In this document: one piece after another, positions 10,565 through 20,660 of the stretch
How the letters are laid out: each line of letters opens with the position of its first letter
How positions within the stretch are numbered: position 1 is the first letter of the stretch
Assembly: GCF_023053635.1 (NCBI RefSeq)
Contig: NC_086178.1
Location: 91,806,226 to 91,870,225, forward strand
Origin: Elgaria multicarinata webbii
Taxonomy: Eukaryota; Chordata; Lepidosauria; Squamata; Anguidae
DNA: 64,000 bases
Reading direction: 5' to 3'
Made by a program: the position numbers and the translations under genes
Notes under the pieces: generated by a model
What the model was told of the DNA's origin: nothing
Database searches by the model: none
What the model saw: only the letters and a program-made list of their open reading frames with translations

Positions 10565-10692
10565 CGGTGGAGGCTGGTGAATCCGCTCCGGGTTTCAGTC
10601 AGAACCAGTCAAAACTCTAAAGGAGCTATTCAAGGTATTAGAGTTCTGACTAAAATTTGGAGTGGGTTTATCGCTCCACTGACACTGCTGTG
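10565..10692. mobile_element. hAT MITE, GTGGAGGCTGG family, 3'-truncated
   Basis: GGTGGAGGCTGGTGAATCCG, then AACTCTAAAGGAGCTATTCAAG and AGAGTTCTGACT follow the order seen at 58,624-58,819. The left terminal inverted repeat is present. The right one stops short at CCACTGACACTG, so the copy lacks its far end. Confidence 0.65.
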
Positions 10693-10802
10693 ATTAGGTC
10701 TGGGTCAATGGGCTCCCCATAACCATGAAGCAGCTCAAATCACTGTTTTACTACAAGTGGCAACGGTGAAGCAGTGACCTCAAAACTGTGTGCTGGCTGT
10801 GT

Positions 10803-10829
10803 GTGAAAATGTGTGTGTGTGTGTGTGTG
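10803..10829. repeat. (GT)n microsatellite
   Basis: Short perfect dinucleotide run. Confidence 0.85.
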
Positions 10830-10986
10830 AACACATACGTGCACACACATGTGCAGCCACTGCCCCATGCAACGGCGCCCCTCTCCCCTGCTCAGCTGAC
10901 ACCCAATGCAACTGTTAGGGCCAAAAAAGTTGTGCTCCCCTGTCTTCGGTGATAATAGAAAAGTTGCAGGTAAATGTTGTACTGCT

Positions 10987-11306
10987 TAGGTTGACCATAT
11001 GAAAAGGAGGACAGGGCTCCTGTATCTTTAACAGTTGCATAGAAAAGGGAATTTCAGCAGGTGTCAATTGTGTATATGGAGAACCTGGTGAAATTTCCTC
11101 TTCATCACACCAGTTAAAGCTGCAGGTGCCCTGCCCTCTTTTAAATCTGGTCACTCTAGTATAGCTCCTGTACCTTTAACTGTTGCGATGAAGAGGGAAT
11201 TTCACCAGGTTCTCCATATATACAAATGACACCTGCTGAAATTCCCTTTTCTATGCAACTGTTAAAGATACAGAAGCCCTGTCCTCCTTTTCATATGGTC
11301 ACCCTA
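10987..11306. mobile_element. hAT-type foldback MITE, TAGGGTGACC family, 320 bp
   Basis: The element runs TAGGTTGACC to GGTCACCCTA and is flanked by the exact 8-bp duplication GTACTGCT (10979-10986, 11307-11314). Almost the whole element is self-complementary. The outer arms (ATGAAAAGGAGGACAGGG and its complement) and the inner arms (GAACCTGGTGAAATTTCCTC and its complement) give about 145 bp per arm around a short centre. A transcript across it would fold into a long double-stranded hairpin. No protein is encoded. Confidence 0.92.
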
Positions 11307-11403
11307 GTACTGCTCCTATCATTTCTCTGTCTAAACATATAAGCTGCGTCTACCATGCCACTATAAGGGCTTTTTTGCAGTGTTCCCTTGGGGCTGTGGT
11401 TTA

Positions 11404-11487
11404 AGGCTGCAGTCCTATGAACACATCCTTGGAAGTAACTCCAAAGTGGCGCTAAATCTGAGTAAGCAAGCGTAGGATCATACTGCA
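11404..11487. repeat. R-type short palindromic repeat
   Basis: GGCTGCAGTCCTATGAACAC at the left and AGCGTAGGATCATACTGC at the right are opposing arms around TTGGAAGTAACTCC. Confidence 0.7.
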
Positions 11488-11937
11488 TGTGTTCTGGGGA
11501 AGGGTTTCATACGTTGTGATGTATAAAATATTTAGGGGCTGTTCTTAACGGGTGCAGATTTTGTCTGTGTGTTTCTCTGCATTTTTGTGATTCCTCCCCC
11601 TCCCCACATGCACAAAATCCAATTTTTCAGTGGGCTGTGTTTTAGCTTGCCTTATCCTGTACTTGTTTTGTCCATGACTGTGCATTGTTAACATACAAAA
11701 CACCCTTCTTCTTCTTCTTTTTTACAGAGAGTTAATTTGCAGCAGAGAGTGGTGTGTAATGTTACTCATAACACTTTATTTCCCCCCCCCCAAAAAAATG
11801 GGAATGCACATGTTGCATCTTATATTACTTTCAGAACTTTATTTGTATATACTCAAAGCCCTTCACAGCCAAGCATGAAAAAAATAACAAAACAAAAATA
11901 TAAATTTATAAATTTATGGAATAATACACACTAGGAC

Positions 11938-11940
11938 TGC

Positions 11941-11987
<47 letters not shown>

Positions 11988-12190
11988 TTCTTCCCTGCCT
12001 CCCACCTCTGGATCCAGACAGAGAACAACATTAAATACAAAAATACTATAAAATACAGTAAAATACATAAAAGTGATTAAAAACAAATAAAAACTAATGC
12101 ATTATTAAAATAACAGCCAGGCTGTAATGTTACAGGGTAGGCCTGCCGGAAAACATCAGTCTTTATAGCTTTTTTAAATTCAGAAAGACT
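11938..12190 (-). repeat. LINE 3' end, reverse orientation, headed by (AAT)n
   Basis: An (AAT)n array at 11940-11988 is followed by CTTCCCTGCCTCCCACCTC and then an A-rich stretch with ACATAAAAGTG and AAAACAAATAAAAAC words. The end contains CCTGCCGGAAAACATCAGTC. Read on the minus strand this is a LINE 3'UTR running into a simple-repeat tail, of L2/CR1 type. No reading frame survives. Confidence 0.55.
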
Positions 12191-12281
12191 GTTAAGTTGA
12201 CAATAACTCCCAGAGGGCGATACCTCTGCGTAAACATGCATAGGATTCAGCATGTCATGTGTTTCTGTCATCTATGTGTAG

Positions 12282-12445
12282 TTAAGAACATAAGAAGAGC
12301 CATGCTGGATGAGACCAAGGGTCTCTCTAGTCCAGCACTCTGTTCACACAGGGGCCAACCAGCTGTTGACCAGGGACTCACAAGTAGGACATGGTGCAAC
12401 AGCCATCCTCCCACCCATGTTCCCCAGCAACTGGTGTATATGCAG
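12282..12445 (-). repeat. B-type dispersed repeat
   Basis: TTAAGAACATAAGAAGAGCC, then TCTAGTCCAGCACTCTGTTC and CCCATGTTCCCCAGCAACTG. The reverse complement of the same sequence occurs at 13,885-14,105, where it ends in a TTCTGATGTTCCTA tail like the 3' end of the tRNA-derived SINE family. I therefore read the element on the minus strand, as a LINE 3' end or a SINE. Confidence 0.65.
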
Positions 12446-13569
12446 TTTGAATGTCTGATTTTGCTTATCTGTTTACTTTACTGCCATCGTGTTCAAACTC
12501 AGATTCTGGAGAGAGAATTAATGGTCCATTAACTAATCCGCTAGCACTGACACTAATGACAGAAGAAGAAAGAAAAGAAAAGAAAAACACACATGGCCTA
12601 ATGTATTAAAATAAATCTCCAAGCCTTTCCTTCCCCTGATAACCACTTTGTAAGGCACACGTGAGAACATAACAATAAATTAATGTTCTGCATGGGGGGT
12701 GGGGGCGAACCTTGTCACCTTCCCGGGGGGGGGGGATCCCCTGGGAAAATTGAAGCTATTAAAAGCAGAACTTGAACGGCGTTAGGGAGTGCTTTTCCAT
12801 GTTTCCTGCTGATGGGCACAATTTTCTGTTGTTAAAGCCCAGGACTTGCCTTCACACCATTTGTATTTGGGTGCTGGTGTTCTTCATATGTCCTAGGAAC
12901 TCGGCTGTACAAGTTTAGATACAGCTGCTTGGCTGCAACCTCGTCATCCCAAGAAGCCTGGCTTTGCTGATTAAGCTTTTGTTGTTTTTGTTGCTGCTGG
13001 GCATCTGAGGGTTACAGCAGCCACAGTACCTACTGACTTTTCTCCCAGACTTTCAGAAAGCAGTATGCATTTGTAACAATAGGTCTTAATTGAGCACTAT
13101 TACTACTCAATTGTAGTGAGTACTGCTGTCGCTCTGTTCTGACGGAGGTTAAAGTTGCATAGCGCCCCCTTGTGTTAATTCGTTTTACTACTGCAGGACA
13201 GTTTGAGTGAATGAGAGCTCTCACAAGCCGCATTTATTTCTGCCTGTATTGAATTTCCCCTCATCCTTTTTATTTTTAGCGGAGCAGTATAAACACTGTT
13301 GTTCTTGTAGCTGAGACCAACTCATACTGAAGTGGCACAGTATAGAAAGCAGGGAGGGGGGGAACCTACTGGCATTACACGCGCCATTGATCATTCAGGT
13401 CCATCATTGTTTTCTGCGTTTCATTAATAACTGTGTCAAGAAAGAAACCCAGAGGAAAGCAGGAAGCTTAAAAGTGGCTGGAGCTGCCTGCTCCTCCTTC
13501 TTGCAACTCAGCGATGTATTAAAGTAGCAAGGCAAAACTAGTCCTCAACAGCAGGAGATCCTAGACAGT
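12446..13569. other. No gene; unique-looking stretch with one CTCF-like site
   Basis: Mostly unremarkable. GCGCCCCCTTGTGT at 13162-13175 matches the CTCF core on the minus strand at 12 of 14 positions. A G-run lies at 12,726-12,735. No exon is supported. Confidence 0.35.
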
Positions 13570-13672
13570 TTAGGATGCAGTGCTAGGCATGTTTAGACAA
13601 CTCCCAGCTGAAAATTGTAGGACTTCGTTCTGTCTAAACTTGCATAGGGCTGCTGCATTCTGAATCATCTAT
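13570..13672. repeat. Q-type palindromic repeat
   Basis: GATGCAGTGCTAGGCATGTT and TTCTGTCTAAACTTGCATAG form the outer arms, with AATTGTAGGACTTCG in between. It belongs to the family whose best copies are at 34,120 and 49,279. Confidence 0.65.
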
Positions 13673-13884
13673 CCACTTTCATTCCATATGTCACTGAAAA
13701 GGGAAAAGAAGTACAATGTTATGAAACTGGAATTTGGCAGCGGGGAGGCTGCTTATTTTTAAAGCACTGAAAAGTCTGCTGATTAGATAATATTGCAAAG
13801 GTACGAAATGTCAAACAGAGTGTATAAAGGGTTTGTTAAGAATGTGAAAAAGAAAAGAAGTTAACAATGAAGAACTGGTGGGAT
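13673..13884. other. No gene or recognised repeat
   Basis: About 210 bp of AT-rich unique-looking sequence. Confidence 0.3.
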
Positions 13885-14105
13885 CCTCGTGGAGGATAAG
13901 GTTATCCATGGCTGCTAGTCATGTTGGCTCTGTATTATCTCCAGTATGGAAGGCAGTATGTATGCCAGTTGCTGGGATACACGATCTTGAGGGTGCATTT
14001 GCATTCATATCCTGCTTGAGGACTTGCCATTGGGACCTCTGTGGGGAAAGAATACTGGACTAGATAGGCCTTTGGTCTGATCCACACAGCTCTTCTGATG
14101 TTCCT
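13885..14105 (+). repeat. B-type dispersed repeat, forward orientation
   Basis: GGATAAGGTTATCCATGGCT, then CTATGTATGCCAGTTGCTGGG-like text (13,960-13,980), CTGCTTGAGGACTTGCC, ACTGGACTAGATAGGCC and GATCCACACAGCTCTTCTGA. It is the inverse of 12,282-12,445 and runs further 5'. The tail resembles that of the tRNA-derived SINE at 31,232, which suggests that this LINE-like family supplies the SINE's 3' end. Confidence 0.65.
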
Positions 14106-14509
14106 ATGGCCTGGAACAACAGGTTGTTGTTTGGAGTTCAGGGGGGTAGCCAGGATACTCAGAATACTCCATTCCGTTCACTATTACATTCCCAGTTTTC
14201 TGTTCCCTAGTCAGCGTTCCATGAGCATGCTAAGTTCCTTGGACTGTTTGGGGTTGTTCCACCCTCCAGCCACAGGGATTTTTCCCCTAAAGTCCTATTT
14301 TGGACTTATTGTGGCTGCTGCCTTGTTAGTGGTGGTCCCTAAGCATTGGAATCAGTTTCTTAAGATGCTTTCAGACAAGGCTTTTATTGCACCGTTGCTC
14401 TGCCTCATTCACAAAAGGTGTATGTTCAGATGATGCTGTCTTCCTCTCATAAGCCTCCTGTGTTTTCCCATCATCTTCCGCCTGTTTATTCTTAGTGTGG
14501 AAAATCCAT
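14106..14509. other. Unclassified sequence
   Basis: A 112-codon open frame (14,098-14,433) spans most of it, but no start context, splice signals or recognisable domain support a gene. The CCACCCTCCAGCCACAGGG and TGGTGGTCCCTAAGC words hint at an old repeat I could not place. Confidence 0.25.
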
Positions 14510-14596
14510 TATGCAGAAAAAGACGGAAAAGCTGCACAATGTCCTTTGATTGACACTGCTAGGAGCCCTCCATCTGGAAGCTCCCTTAGACTTGTG
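14510..14596. mobile_element. MITE right end, GGGAGCTTCCAGATG family
   Basis: GCTGCACAATGTCCTTTGAT, AGGAGCCCTCCATC and the terminal TCTGGAAGCTCCC match the right end of the 10,293-10,521 element. The left half is absent or too diverged to see. Confidence 0.55.
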
Positions 14597-14890
14597 TGGC
14601 AGATCCAGAATCTTTGCCCCCTTTAAGCAGGCTGCTTAACATGCGGCTGTTCCGAATTGAGGGCCCATCTCAGTTTCCTGCCAAGAACCTCTGCTGTGCT
14701 CTTTGCAATAAACAGACAAAAAGAAGCCGGGGGGGGGGGGTGTTCAAAAACAAACTTGTGCATAATCCCAATCTGTACCAGGAACACCTTCTGGATCATG
14801 GGGCATACGGTTGCTTTTTCTTCAGACACAGACACACACCACTTACGGATGTCTTTCTGTTATAATATTAAGCAGTAAAGAAGTATATAT

Positions 14891-15144
14891 ACTTAACCGG
14901 GGTCTAATCTACACCAGGCAAGATATTCCACTATGAAAGCAGTATATAAGAGGCAAGAGCCACACTACTGCTTTACAGCGGTATTGAAGTGCACTGACAA
15001 CTGTTGGGGCCCATTGACACATACTTCATACCGCTTTCATAGTGCTATATAATGCTTGGTGTGGCTCCTGCCTTTTATATTCTGCTTTCATACCACTTTC
15101 ATAGTGCAATATCCTGCTTGGTGTAGATTAGGCCCAGGTTAAGT
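14891..15144. mobile_element. Foldback MITE, TCTAATCTACACC family, copy 1
   Basis: GGGGTCTAATCTACACC (from 14,899) and GGTGTAGATTAGGCCC (ending 15,135) are inverted ends. The interior holds CACACTACTGCTTTACAGCG and GACAACTGTTGGGGCCC, then the mirrored GCTCCTGCCTTTTATAT. Outside these ends, ACTTAACC (14891-14898) and GGTTAAGT (15137-15144) are also exact reverse complements. Either the true inverted repeat is longer, or the element landed in a palindromic site. The copy at 51,422 shares the interior. Confidence 0.8.
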
Positions 15145-15375
15145 AAGTGAGCAACATAAGGCACCCTTCCCCACTTTGGACTGCAGCTCCCATGATTCTG
15201 CTGGATAGACATGCACACACCAGTGACATGTGCGCACACAGCTCTATTTGGTGATAAGAGATTTCCCCTACCCAAGGAAAGGGGAGGAGCCTGTCAAAGA
15301 CGCTAGTGAGCCACATGGGGAGCCCCTGTGGGCTGCATCTGGCCCATGGGCCAGAGGTTCCCTATGCCTGGAGTA
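15145..15375. mobile_element. Probable hAT (Charlie-like) MITE
   Basis: The right end, read in reverse, gives CAGGCATAGGGAACCTCTGG, the CAG-GGAACC style of hAT-Charlie termini. The interior ends with GGCTGCATCTGGCCCATGGG. The left end is overwritten by or merged with a P-type half repeat (CACTTTGGACTGCAGCTCCC), so boundaries are approximate. Confidence 0.4.
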
Positions 15376-15394
15376 GGCAATGTTGGGCTTGTCT

Positions 15395-15540
15395 AGCCTC
15401 CCCTATCTTGGTGCCTCCAGACATATTGGGTGACAACTTCTTTCAGCCCCAGGAAGCATGAAGGATGGTCATGCTAGCAGAGGATAATGGGAATTGTGGT
15501 CCAACACATCTGGAGGGCGCCAGGTTGAAGAAAGCTGGAC
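15395..15540. repeat. P-type palindromic repeat
   Basis: CTTGGTGCCTCCAGACATAT and ACATCTGGAGGGCGCCAGG are opposing arms. The centre has CATGCTAGCAGAGGATAATG. Confidence 0.7.
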
Positions 15541-15579
15541 CATGTGGACCAAGGGTTTGACTCAATATTCGGCAGTGTG

Positions 15580-15817
15580 CCATGATGGCTACTAGGTGTT
15601 CTAAGGCAAGCCACTCCCTCTGAGCCCCCACCCCCATATGGGGGGATAATAATACTGACCTACCTTATGGTGTTGTTGTAAGGATTGTAACTAGATACAT
15701 TTTTATTAGACTGTAAGCCTATGTGGCAGGGTGTTGCTGTTTTATTCTTTTACTATGTACAGCACCATGTACATTGATGGTGCTATATAAATAATAACAA
15801 TAATAATAATAATAGAC
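15580..15817 (+). repeat. MIR/L2-like element with L2 tail
   Basis: AAGGCAAGCCACTCCCTCTG, then ATACTGACCTACCTTATGG and GTTGTTGTAAGGATTG resemble a MIR/L2-type core. ACTGTAAGCCTATGTGGCAG, the tail GTACAGCACCATGTACATTG and an imperfect AAT array follow. The same tail is nested in the hAT element at 7,168. Confidence 0.6.
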
Positions 15818-15844
15818 GTCAACCACTTTGAATACTTGAATGCA

Positions 15845-15995
15845 TACCAGCCTTCCCCAATGTGGTGCCCTCCAGATATGTTGGACTGCAACTCCCATTA
15901 TCCCCAACTAACATGGCCATTGCCCATGCTAGCTGGGGATGATGTGTGCTCCTGTCCAACACATCTGGACAGCACCAGGTTGGGGAAGCCTGTGC
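15845..15995. repeat. P-type palindromic repeat, full length
   Basis: CAGCCTTCCCCAATGTGGTG at the left and CACCAGGTTGGGGAAGCCTG at the right are inverted ends. ACTGCAACTCCCATTATCCC and a mirrored inner arm lie between. This is one of the best complete copies and defines the ends CAGCCTTCC/GGAAGCCTG. Confidence 0.85.
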
Positions 15996-16640
15996 TATAC
16001 AGATGTTCAAGAAGTTGATGTTGACAAGGCAGCTTCTAAAGTTCTGTGCTGGACGTTACTTGCATGAGGAACATGCAAGAGATTTGTCCCAGTTTATGAC
16101 AATGAGGACTGTGTGGAGGACTAGGCAGTGGAAGGCCGGTATGAATGGGCGCATCCAGAAACATCACAAGAGCCTGTCTGCCACCTTCACTCCCAGGCTG
16201 CCCCATTGGCGCCGGCTCAGTAGCAGCTATAGTCAAGCCTGAAGCAATAGATGCAGGAAAGGCATCTGATTACAGATCACGAAAGTGCCAGCCTGTTGTG
16301 ATCCCCTTGCCAGACACTTAAGTCATATGCATCTCCACCCAGGAAAAAAGTGCCTCTGCCTAATCTCTGGTGCCTGGAGGAGGTATAGGTGGTGATCAGT
16401 TAACTTTCATGCTGTATGGCTGTTAAAGGAGAGACGTCTGGCAGGTGCAATGTCTCCAGCAGTACCTGCTGTATAAATTATTATTCCTTCATCATAGTAA
16501 TTTCTATGGCGATATGGACTTCGCAATGCTGCCAATAGCCTTTTTTTTTTTTTGTCATCAGAGAACAACCCTATGAAATGGATCTTCTTTTTTAGTGAAG
16601 GAGACCTGAAGTTAGACAGAGCTCTAGCCTAGGGATGGGG
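15996..16640. other. No gene or recognised repeat
   Basis: Apparently unique. Overlapping short frames on both strands (15,946-16,242) lack any coding signature. A T-run lies at 16,541-16,553. Confidence 0.35.
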
Positions 16641-17410
16641 CATGTATGACCCCGCAGGTGCTGTTGAACTCCTATAATCTCTGACCATCAGCTGCATGGA
16701 GCTGTGGCAAAGAGCCATGGCAGGAAAAAGAAACGATGTACCGGCTGAAATTAGCAATAGGCAAAATTAAAATATTGAATTTTTATAAAAATGGGCATGA
16801 TTTTGTTGTAGATACAAATCAGGGACACACACAGCAATATTTATCAAAGTATTTCCCCTGGTGATGAAAAAGAGATTACAGATAATTTGTCGTAATGAGG
16901 AACCATAAAGAAAACCTCCAAGCAGCCAATGGATTCCACCTCTATTTTTGTCTGTAAATGTGTGTGTTGGGGAAGACATTAAATGTACTACCTCCAACTG
17001 CTTTGACTACTGTACTTGTTTGTCTTTGTATTTGGAAAACCGGCTGGGGCTGATGGGAGTTGGAGTCCAACATCTGCAGGGCCACATCTTCCTCCTCGCT
17101 GCTCTAGCTCCTCTTTATGGCTGAATAGGTCTACATTCAATATTATAGCAACTCATTGGACCTCAAGTGCTCAGCCACGGAACCTTTTTTCTTGTTGAGT
17201 GCCTGAGAACCAATGTGGTGCTGCTGGTGGTCATGGCAAGATCTAAGGCACCTAACAAGCCGTGGGGCTTGAGCCTAAAGACCTCTGGCCTCCCAACAAG
17301 GTCCAAGTCTGCGATTGCAGCCTTTCCCAACCTGTTTTCCTCCCAGACATTGGGACTACAACTCCAATCATCCTCAGCCAACTCTAGCAGCTGGTCCATG
17401 CCAGTTCTCA
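16641..17410. repeat. Three P-type half repeats in unique sequence
   Basis: Fragments at about 16,645-16,715 (GTTGAACTCCTATAATC), 17,036-17,085 (CTGATGGGAGTTGGAGTCC) and 17,318-17,410 (ATTGGGACTACAACTCC) keep one arm and the centre of the P family. The rest is unassigned. The frame at 17,167-17,424 is a chance ORF that includes one of these. Confidence 0.5.
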
Positions 17411-18829
17411 GGACAGGAAAATAAAGGGGAAGTGGTGGTCCTGTGGTTGGGGACCCCAAGCAAGGCACTGGCTGGAGGGGCGCTCCTCCAATGGGCATCT
17501 CGGGCAGGGGGGCTTCACTGCCCCCAAACCTTTCCCATTCGGGAAGACAGAGGGTGTGCTAAAAGGAACCCCACAGCAGGGATTCCTCTCCCCTCTAACC
17601 TCCAGGGCTCAGGGGTGGGGTGGGGGCTAATGAGGGAACCTCCGCAGGCCAGTTGGAGAACCCTGGTTCCTCATCCCTGATATAAGGGAAAGCTGCCTTT
17701 ACGAAATCAGAAAAATAAACAAAACCCATTTTACACTGTACTGTGTGTGTGTGTTTTCAAAAGGAAGCTACAAGGTTGGTGAATACCCAGTAGCTTGTAA
17801 ACCTGTCGAAACAGACATGTGCATTTTATCACACCTTGGGAGGAACATTCTTTGCACGCACAGCTTTTCCGGCTAGGAGGTGAAATCTACGTAGGAAAAC
17901 TTGGAGTGGAGCTGAAGTGGCCCTGAGTCGTGAGCTCCTGAAGAAGGCTTCCGATAGTGGCAGAGGCAGCATCTTCCATCTAATCCGTTCCACGGTGCCT
18001 TTTCCATTTCCCAAATCCCTTTGCAAAAGACAGCAATTCCTCTTTATAGTCAGGTGGAAAGAAGCATTAAAAGTGATCAGCAGAATGCAAAGGGTTTATC
18101 TTTCTCTTATCACTTTCAGAATACCATGTGTGTGCATGTGTTTAATAGTGGTCTGGGGAAGAAAAGGGCTTCTTTCTTCTTTCGTGGTTCCCCCCTCCCC
18201 ATAATGCTAACTTTGCCTACTTTCCTCTGTCAGAGACAAAACAAAAACCAGAAAGGCTAGAATACTTCTTGGTGCTTTGAGAGCCCTGTGATCTCTATTT
18301 CCCCACTAACAAGCACATTTGCTTGTAGAGGAGAGAAGGGCCTAGCAGCCAGAAAAGCAAGGCAAAGTTTCCCAAAATGAAAACTTTCTCAAGATTTCAT
18401 CCCCATTCATATTTAAGAAAGGAAGAATCATTATTTAGGGATATTGAACATTAGTAGGTTGAGCTATTTCTCTTCTCATCTTTCCCCTGTATGACAAGAC
18501 TGCATTTCTATTTCAAGGTTGGAAACTTGTCCTGGATGAAGCCAATTGGCATTCTCTCGGAGGCAAAGAATTTATTGAGGGTCTGCCATCACACACACAC
18601 ACATACACACACACACCCCTTGGCCATCTATAACAATAACAAATCCCTCCACACACAATGAGTGATATAGCTCAGCTTCCATTGCTAGGGAAGTGTTAAG
18701 ATGCCCTCAGGAATTTTCCCAACAGGTGATTCTGCTGGTCCACAGGTAAACGCAGACAGTCACAGGATCTTTTATTGAGGGGCAGAAACTCAAGACAAAT
18801 AGGTTGTGATGCAGTGAATCAGCTTTGTA
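17411..18829. other. No gene; GC-richer 17,411-17,690 and a (CA)n at 18,590
   Basis: The first 280 bp are G/C-rich, with a GGTTGGGGACCCC word resembling hAT-Charlie termini, but I could not pair two ends. A short (GT) run lies at 17,742 and an interrupted (CA)n at 18,590-18,616. No exon is supported. Confidence 0.35.
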
Positions 18830-19066
18830 ATTGGCTGGGGTTCATGGGAGTTGTTGTCCAACACATCTGGAGGATGCTGATTTGGGGAAGGCTGCAGCAA
18901 ATCATTCTTTATCAAACCAATTGGGTTTGACCGTTGTTACGTTCAGCATAGAAGAGACATCGCTTCAAGCCACATGTTCAGAAAAAGAAGTTCAGAACAG
19001 CCCAAATGCTGGGAGTTGTAGGCCTTTTGTCTGTCTAAACATGCATAGGATTGCACCCTCAGTGTT
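18830..19066. repeat. P-type half followed by Q-type half
   Basis: TTCATGGGAGTTGTTGTCCA with ACATCTGGAGGATGCTGATT (18,838-18,893) is a P right arm. GCTGGGAGTTGTAGGCC with TCTGTCTAAACATGCATAGG (19,008-19,065) is a Q right arm. Confidence 0.6.
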
Positions 19067-19452
19067 TGCATAACCTAGTGTTTCTGTTTTATAATAGCTG
19101 CTTTGATGTTTTACTTATCTTCCCCACACATTAATAACATAATGTGTTATTACATTACACATTCCTCACATAATATACAAATATCATTTTTTTCCATTAG
19201 TTTTCCTCCAGGGCCTAATCAGGCTATACTTTTGCTCCCAAATTTCCACCGGTATAAACCAGTTTCACAGCAATGGGCAGTTTACAGCAAAACACACAAA
19301 CCAGGCCAGGGAGCCCTTAGGTCCTCTTGTGGTTCCCAGGAATAATTCCTCTCTTTTTTCTAAACGCTACAGAAAGTATGCAGACTTCCCTGTTACACAG
19401 AGTCCTGTTCTGAGAAAAGTTATACTGTTGGTTTACAGCAGCAAGAAGACAA

Positions 19453-19622
19453 AAAGCTGCCATTCTAAATTAAGCATGTGTACTAGAGAGTAATCCATTT
19501 AACTCAGTGGAACTTCCTTCCAAGTAAATCTATTTACAAGGCAATCCTATACATGTCTACTCAGAAGTAAGTCCCATTGAATTCAAAGAGACTTACTCCC
19601 CGGTAACTGTGCATTGCATTGC
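19453..19622. repeat. Two adjacent R-type palindromic repeats
   Basis: The first copy (19,453-19,535) is diverged: AGTAATCCATTTAACTCAG. The second (19,537-19,622) is well kept: GGCAATCCTATACATGTCTA, then AGTAAGTCCCATTGAATTC and ACTTACTCCCCGG. Confidence 0.7.
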
Positions 19623-20079
19623 AAGCCTTTGTGTGCTTACAATGAAAACCTGAAAAGAAATCCCATTGATTTTAGGATTGATCTATATAACACCCAATCT
19701 GTATAGCAGCTGCTTCCCTGTAGTGATTCCCCAATCCTCTGCTGTAATGGGTAATAAGCCTTCTGCGCATGGCAACTCCCAATGACACAGAGAGTTTCCA
19801 CACTGCGGACAATCCTCTAGGAACACCCAGCAATGACTTGAAACTCTCCATGTCATTCTGAGTTTCTGCATGTGAAGCCGTCGCATGGTCGAAAGTTGCT
19901 ATGCAGAGAAGCAGCTCCCCATAAGGCTCAGGTATAATGTACAGAGCAGCTCACGGGGAGCAGAACAACGACAATGGGATTGCGCCTCATTAAATATAAA
20001 CCTGATTTTTCATTGATTCAAATGTAGGTAAAGAGCGTCACACTGCAGCAGCAACAGCAATTTATGTCTTGAATTTTTT

Positions 20080-20660
20080 TGTTATAAATGCGCACATGCG
20101 CATATACGCACACTTGCACATATGAAGCTATGGAGGCGAGAGGAACGAACCTATAAATTTTATATGCAGAGCTCCACAGATTCATATATAGACGGGGCAG
20201 ACAAACCGGGAGGGGGGGAGGAACGAGGCAGCAGAGGGAAAGGAACGAGGCAGCAGAACACGCCTCCTTCATCTGGCTGCCCATTTTCCCCTCTTTGTTT
20301 TTGTGAACCACCCAGAGAGCTTCGGATATTGGACGGTACAGAAATGCAATAAATATATAAATACATAAATAAATATGTTTCAGGAAGCTTTTTCTGCGGA
20401 GCTCCGCAGAGAGACTTCAAACTAAAAACGGCGCAAAGGAACGAGGCAGCCAATCGGTGCAAAATCAGGAAATTGGCCGATCATGTTGTCCTACCCTCAA
20501 AGCTCCGCCCACATGTCAAAATGCGATTTAATTTCCCCAACCACAGATAGCTTTGATGCGGCGCAAAACCGAAGCATGATTCAAAAGCCGTGGTAAATCG
20601 CGAATGCGAAGATGCATATTATCGGGTTAAAAACCCAGCACTAAGGCAAACGGGCAGCTG
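20080..20660. repeat. CpG-rich unclassified repeat interrupted by a LINE tail
   Basis: The word GGAACGAGGCAGC occurs three times (about 20,220, 20,242 and 20,439), and AGCTCC(G/A)CAGA motifs lie on both sides of an inserted LINE end. Many intact CpGs (GCGGCGCAAAACCGAAGC, AATCGCGAATGCG) stand out against CpG-poor surroundings, suggesting a recent insertion or protection from methylation. Neither clear termini nor a coding frame were found. Confidence 0.45.
20300..20377 (+). repeat. LINE 3' tail (L2/CR1 type)
   Basis: TGTGAACCACCCAGAGAGCT, TTCGGATATTGGACGGTACA and an ATAAATA-rich tail form the 3' end seen reverse-complemented at 22,273. It is heavily 5'-truncated and sits inside the CpG-rich repeat. 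Confidence 0.65.
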
